DNA of 8,589 nt from Planctomycetota bacterium. Lineage in GTDB: Bacteria; Planctomycetota; Planctomycetia; Pirellulales; Pirellulaceae. The stretch covers positions 1 through 8,589 of the forward strand of contig JAHWKS010000166.1 of NCBI GenBank assembly GCA_019347795.1. The letters are read 5' to 3'. Below the pieces are notes generated by a model. It searched no databases. It was given only the letters and a program-made list of their open reading frames with translations, and was not told where the DNA came from. A program made the translations under genes and the position numbers. Shown in pieces: positions 6,501 to 8,589 of this stretch. Position 1 is the stretch's first letter, and every line of letters begins with the position of its first letter.

Positions 6501-7972
6501 TGAGCGACCTCTCGCCGCTGAAGGGGATGCCCCTGACCAGGTTGGGGCTCCACGACACGCAGGTGAGCGACTTTTCGCCGCTGCAGGGGATGCCGCTGAT
6601 AGGGCTCGAACTCCACCAGACTCAGGTGAGCGACCTCTCGCCGCTGGAGGGGATGCCGCTGACGTACTTGAACCTCGGTTCCACTCAGGTGAGCGACCTT
6701 TCGCCGCTGAAGGGAATGCCGCTGAAGTTTCTGGATTGCAACCATACACACGTCTCCGATCTCTCACCGCTCAAAGGCATGCCGCTGACCTCGCTGAGTC
6801 TCCACTCGACGCCCGTCTCGGATCTCTCACCGCTCAAGGGCATGCCTCTGACCTCGCTGGATATCACCGTGACGCGTGTTGCGGACCTGACGGCCTTGCA
6901 GGATTTGCCGCTGACGAGCCTGTGGTGCGCGGACACTCGGATCTCCGACCTGTCACCGCTGGCGGGGATGCCGCTGTCGATCCTGCACTGCGAAAACACC
7001 CGGATCTCCGATCTGTCGCCGCTCAAGGGAATGCCGCTGTGGAGCCTGCACTTCGAAAACACCCAGGTTTCCGATCTGTCGCCGCTCAAGGGAATACCGC
7101 TGACAAACTTGAATTGTTCCGGGACTGGCGTTTCCGATCTCTCGCCGCTGGCGGGAATGCCACTGACGCGTCTGGTCTGTTACAGGACCGACGTGTCGGA
7201 TCTCTCGCCGCTCCAGGACATGCCGCTGACGCAGTTGAGCTGTGAGGGGACCGATGTGTCCGACCTCTCGCCATTGGCCGGTGCTCCCCTGCAAGCGCTG
7301 AACATTACGCGAACACGGGTCCGCGATCTGTCCCCGTTGCGCGGGGCCGCGTCCCTGACGATCCTGGATTGCTGGGGTCTGGACGGGGATCTCGACTTTT
7401 CCGTGCTGAAGCCGCTCCCAATTGAGCAGTTCCGCTTTGGCTTCCGGATGTTTCATCAACCCGATGAGATTCTGGTCCGCTCGCTGGCGCCAGAGGAGAT
7501 TGCCAGTGGTCACTATCACTCCACGTTACACCCGACCGACGTGTTCTTGAAAGACGTGGAGCGGCGCCGGAAAGAATCCAGCGCTTTCGTCGAGGAGCTG
7601 AAGGACCTTCCCCCCGAGAAACAGCTCGAAAGGGTCCGTGAGCGACTGGTGGAGGTGAATCCGGGATCCGGCAGCCTCGGCGCGAAGATCGAAGAGGGGG
7701 CCGTCGCCGCCATCACGCTGCCGGCCGCCAGTATCACCGACATCACACCCTTGCGGGCGTTGAGCGGTCTGCGACGGCTGACGATCACCGACGCCCACGC
7801 GGATCTCTACGATCTCTCGCCGCTCAACAGCCTGCCGTTGGAGGAGCTCTCCTGCCCGGAGCACCTCGTCCGCTGGAACCGCGACCTGCTGCGTGAGATG
7901 CCGACGCTCAAAACCATCAACGGCCGGCCGGTGGAAGAGGCGCTGGCCGCGCCGAGCGATGCGAGACCATAA
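3542..7972 (+). CDS. Transmembrane Ser/Thr protein kinase: anti-sigma-like zinc finger, kinase, membrane segment, leucine-rich repeats
   Basis: A 1476-residue receptor-like kinase. Residues 1-60 form a small helical zinc finger with H31, C35 and C38 (HLDDCPEC) plus C6, the H-x3-C-x2-C motif of anti-sigma factors. The kinase spans about 102-370: glycine loop GHGGMGTV (109-116), ATP lysine K131, helix-C glutamate probably E150, catalytic HRDVKPSN (223-230, D225), metal-binding D243 in DLG (DFG in most kinases), GTVDYMAPEQ (267-276) and DIYSLG (288-293). All catalytic residues are present. A Pro/Ala linker (371-450) contains an in-frame palindromic element at 428-444. One membrane helix (about 452-474) puts the N-terminus in the cytoplasm. 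Residues 476-556 resemble a PEGA-like beta domain. The periplasmic part has three modules, each a helical cap plus LRRs, at about 587-877, 881-1340 and 1346-1465. It probably senses an external or envelope signal and controls the sigma factor encoded 191 bases upstream; ligand and target are inferred, not seen. Confidence 0.95.
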   Translation: MIRTTCPGRDDLLSFSLGKLPDDASDQVARHLDDCPECRTAIETLSDAGDTVAVSLRGTVRENVFAEEPEWRQALAFIQEIGRSEASVGASGRPPLATVRDYRLLEEIGHGGMGTVYKAEHVRLKRIVALKLLPENRLKEAHAVARFAREMEAVGRLEHPHIVRAMDAGEHDGLHYLVMEFVPGLDLSRLVHRHGPLSAADACEIARQAAVGLQHAHEHGLIHRDVKPSNLMLTPAGEVKILDLGLALFGERPDAETELTNSGQLMGTVDYMAPEQADDSHLVDIRADIYSLGATLYKLLCGAAAFDGAKYPTPIRRIGALLTHNPQPIAERRDDVPVELAAVAHRMLARDPNDRFSTPAEVAAALAPWTAGADLPGLVERASLGSPLSPTVAAGSTEDMSRSLLDDTEAPAVPAPPPTAAPTASLPLWHGSPSRDSTTRSVVPLSVRPRRFVLTAAAAALALLGVLAAGAFAVRIATDKGELVIESTEPGVEVTIRRHDGQSRDLELSQGRNETTIRSGEYEVILKGADTDGLRVENNRFTLTRGAEAVVRIYSAVAGSEHPDKANGTRRPTGDAVANEPSSAPRWQPTPEQQAFFDRVAKLPAEEQVAAVRGMLMEVNPGFDGKVEHEIEAGHVVEIKFLTDQVTEIWPVRALAKLESLWGNGTPERKGHLSDLRPLAGMPLRRLELSDTRVRDLSPLAGMPLTSVVFVRTPIADLSPLAGMALTHLDCGHTRVSDLSPLRGMPLQELSLIRCRISDDDLALLQDRTELTKLNLHDSTGFSEEALRRCLPRLTRLRELQLNGTVVSDRTIASLTALPLVHLGVHHKEVSDESIGPLSTMRTLKELYLWGTAVTSQGVEALRRALPDCRIDWPPAPAGTWQPTPEQQAFFDGVAKLPAEEQVEAVRAKLMEVNPEFDGKVEHRIVHKHVTELRFLMENVTEIWPVRALAKLQSLGYSGAYGQGRLSDLEPLAGMPLSELYLHGTRVSDLSPLKGMPLTRLGLHDTQVSDFSPLQGMPLIGLELHQTQVSDLSPLEGMPLTYLNLGSTQVSDLSPLKGMPLKFLDCNHTHVSDLSPLKGMPLTSLSLHSTPVSDLSPLKGMPLTSLDITVTRVADLTALQDLPLTSLWCADTRISDLSPLAGMPLSILHCENTRISDLSPLKGMPLWSLHFENTQVSDLSPLKGIPLTNLNCSGTGVSDLSPLAGMPLTRLVCYRTDVSDLSPLQDMPLTQLSCEGTDVSDLSPLAGAPLQALNITRTRVRDLSPLRGAASLTILDCWGLDGDLDFSVLKPLPIEQFRFGFRMFHQPDEILVRSLAPEEIASGHYHSTLHPTDVFLKDVERRRKESSAFVEELKDLPPEKQLERVRERLVEVNPGSGSLGAKIEEGAVAAITLPAASITDITPLRALSGLRRLTITDAHADLYDLSPLNSLPLEELSCPEHLVRWNRDLLREMPTLKTINGRPVEEALAAPSDARP
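4825..4874. repeat. Two-hairpin palindromic (REP-like) element inside the kinase gene
   Basis: The outer arms GTGGCACG (4825-4832) and CGTGCCAC (4867-4874) are perfect inverted repeats. They enclose hairpin CACGGCTC-TCC-GAGCCGTG (4829-4847), the spacer ATTC, and hairpin CACGACAC-GGA-GTGTCGTG (4852-4870). Both stems are perfect 8-mers and the loops TCC and GGA are reverse complements. The element is open in the kinase frame and encodes residues 428-444 (beginning LWHGSPSRDS) in the disordered linker between the kinase and the membrane helix, a place where an insertion is likely to be tolerated. Near-identical sequences recur in planctomycete genomes (recollection only). Confidence 0.88.
5300..5524 (+). 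repeat. LRR-cap domain, copy 1 (kinase residues 587-661)
   Basis: A 75-residue cap from WQPTPEQQAFFD to ALAKLESL introduces the first LRR block. It matches the segment at 6182-6406 at about 59 of 75 residues, and the first 36 bases are identical in both copies. A third, diverged copy lies around residues 1346-1412 (VEELKDLPPEKQLERVRERL, VEVNP). The helical part followed by a VTEIWPVRAL strand suggests an N-terminal cap for the solenoid. Confidence 0.8.
5558..5809 (+). repeat. LRR block 1: four 63-base units (kinase residues 673-756)
   Basis: Four consecutive 21-residue repeats begin at residues 673, 694, 715 and 736, each following the pattern xSDLSPLxGMPLxxLxLxxT. They are followed by about four longer, less regular LRRs of a different type (757-865, for example LTKLNLHDSTGFSEEALR). 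The 21-residue spacing is one residue shorter than the 22-residue internalin-type LRR that the motif otherwise resembles. Confidence 0.82.
6182..6406 (+). repeat. LRR-cap domain, copy 2 (kinase residues 881-955)
   Basis: The second copy of the 75-residue cap described at 5300-5524, opening the long LRR block. The coding DNA starts with the same 36 bases, so the duplication is recent or has been homogenised by gene conversion. The preceding PPAPAG linker (874-879) marks the module boundary. Confidence 0.8.
6437..7381 (+). repeat. LRR block 2: fifteen 63-base tandem units (kinase residues 966-1280)
   Basis: Repeats begin every 21 residues at 966, 987, 1008, 1029, 1050, 1071, 1092, 1113, 1134, 1155, 1176, 1197, 1218, 1239 and 1260, with no length variation except one extra alanine in the last. 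The conserved core is VSDLSPL-GMPL-xL; the exposed positions around TxV vary. The solenoid should be a smooth curved rod in the periplasm. The unit at 1113 (VADLTALQDLPL) is the most divergent internal one. Confidence 0.88.
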
Positions 7973-7996
7973 AGGGGCAAGGACGTACATCCTCCC

Positions 7997-8024
7997 GTAC
8001 AACAGGCGGGGCGGCTGTTGTTAC
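7997..8024. terminator. Hairpin between convergent genes, possible bidirectional terminator
   Basis: ACAACAG (7999-8005) pairs perfectly with CTGTTGT (8015-8021) around a G-rich 9-base loop, and GT/AC adds two more pairs with a one-base bulge. The hairpin sits 25 bases after the kinase stop and overlaps the TAA stop (8021-8023) of the convergent gene. There is no U tract on either strand, so an intrinsic terminator is only a possibility. Confidence 0.4.
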
Positions 8025-8589
8025 GGCTCCATCCAGGCGAGGGTTACGTCGCCGGCGATGTTGTCGAGGGTGGACTCGAACTCGTCCTCAGGTTCCGGCT
8101 CAGGCTCGCCTTGGGGGAGGCCGCCGGCGCCTTGCTGGGCGAGGATCGTCTGGATCACGCGGAGCACGTCGTTCAGGTCCACCAGGCCGTTGCCGTTCAC
8201 ATCCAGAAACGGCGGCGGGGGGGGCGGGTTGGTGACCGGCCCTAAGGCGTGGATGCCGTTGGCCCGCAGGTCGCTGACGATCAGCAGCACGTCCATCAGC
8301 TCCACGAAGCCGTTGGCGTCCACGTCTTCGGGATTGGCCAGATTCGTGTGCCCCGTGGCGGGAATCCCGGCCCCGCTCTGCACGAGGACCTGATAATCTT
8401 CCACCTCGCCGGAGGGCGCCGGACCGGTCGGACCCAGGCCGGCCTGGTTGCTGAAGCGGAAGCGGGTGATGACCGGACCGTTAGCCAGCCCCGCGGGAGT
8501 TTGCACGACCAGCGGGTTGTCGCCGGCCTCCAGCGCCACGTTCTGGAAGACGTGGTCGGCGGCGGTGAAGACGCCGTCGCGGTTGAAGT
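8021..8589 (-). CDS. Secreted protein with GEVED domain and dockerin type I repeats, C-terminal part (runs off the right edge)
   Basis: The frame is open from the right edge of the window to TAA at 8021-8023, showing 188 residues; the N-terminus and any signal peptide are outside. Visible residues 1-70 begin FNRDGVFTAADHVFQN and end with RFRFSNQAGLGPTGPAPSGEVEDYQV, the GEVED domain common in secreted planctomycete proteins. Two calcium-loop repeats of dockerin type I follow: DVDANGFVELMDVLLIV (about 88-104) and LDVNGNGLVDLNDVLRVI (128-145), separated by a PVTNPPPPPP linker. The end is a Glu/Pro-rich acidic tail. Dockerins bind cohesins; in planctomycetes they often close very large extracellular proteins (family knowledge). 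The GTG at 8539 is not a real start because the GEVED domain continues upstream of it. The partner and enzymatic part are unknown. The gene is convergent with the kinase and not obviously linked to it. Confidence 0.88.
   Translation of the reverse strand, partial: FNRDGVFTAADHVFQNVALEAGDNPLVVQTPAGLANGPVITRFRFSNQAGLGPTGPAPSGEVEDYQVLVQSGAGIPATGHTNLANPEDVDANGFVELMDVLLIVSDLRANGIHALGPVTNPPPPPPFLDVNGNGLVDLNDVLRVIQTILAQQGAGGLPQGEPEPEPEDEFESTLDNIAGDVTLAWMEP

Noticed and set aside
6088..7245. 385-codon plus-strand open frame inside the LRR region
   Set aside because: It is an out-of-frame reading of the 63-base repeats; its own periodicity mirrors the repeats and no known motif appears.
7985..8000. 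GTAC-N8-GTAC short palindrome after the kinase stop
   Set aside because: A 4-base match of this kind is expected by chance; the longer hairpin at 7997-8024 is the better candidate.
8021..8539. Complete small gene starting at GTG 8539
   Set aside because: The same frame continues to the window edge with GEVED-type sequence, so this is the end of a larger gene.
1..8589. tRNA, rRNA, IS element or attachment site
   Set aside because: No cloverleaf-like or rRNA-like sequence, transposase, terminal inverted repeats with target duplication, or integrase was seen on either strand.

Overview
The window looks like chromosomal DNA of a GC-rich planctomycete (Planctomycetota). The basis is a set of family signatures rather than one marker gene: two ECF sigma factors of planctomycete style, a large Ser/Thr kinase fused to an anti-sigma-like zinc finger, a membrane anchor and leucine-rich repeats (LRRs), a secreted GEVED-plus-dockerin protein, and several kinds of short palindromic or tandem repeat. 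Genus or family cannot be fixed from the sequence alone.

Layout, left to right. (1) 1-434, minus strand: N-terminal part of an ECF sigma factor that runs off the left edge. (2) 591-1163, minus: a GNAT acetyltransferase of RimJ/RimL type, followed by a small hairpin at 564-583. (3) 1234-1379: an octamer tandem repeat present as two inverted arrays able to form a long hairpin; the right array supplies the stop codon of the next gene. (4) 1373-2215, minus: an unrecognised, mostly helical protein with a C-terminal coiled coil, probably starting at GTG 2215. (5) 2228-2272: a heptamer tandem repeat. (6) 2319-2663, minus: a small unrecognised protein whose last codons look frameshifted at a GGGG run. 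(7) 2733-3350, plus: a complete ECF sigma factor. (8) 3351-3541: leader holding a two-hairpin palindromic element (3440-3490). (9) 3542-7972, plus: a 1476-residue transmembrane receptor-like Ser/Thr kinase. (10) 8021-8589, minus: the C-terminus of a secreted GEVED and dockerin type I protein, convergent with the kinase and separated from it by a hairpin.

How it fits together. The sigma factor at 2733 and the kinase at 3542 form the functional core. They lie on the same strand, and the kinase begins with an H-x3-C-x2-C zinc finger of the kind that anti-sigma factors use. The inferred model is a one-piece receptor: periplasmic LRRs sense something, the cytoplasmic kinase and zinc finger respond, and the neighbouring sigma factor redirects transcription. 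Direct regulation of this sigma by this kinase is inference from architecture and adjacency. The minus-strand genes on the left show no obvious link to the system.

The most unusual signals are not protein families. Two palindromic elements of unrelated sequence (3440-3490 and 4825-4874) share one architecture: an outer stem enclosing two hairpins whose loops are reverse complements of each other. One sits in the sigma-kinase leader and the other is inserted in frame inside the kinase gene. The hypothetical gene at 1373-2215 is also bracketed by two different short tandem repeats.
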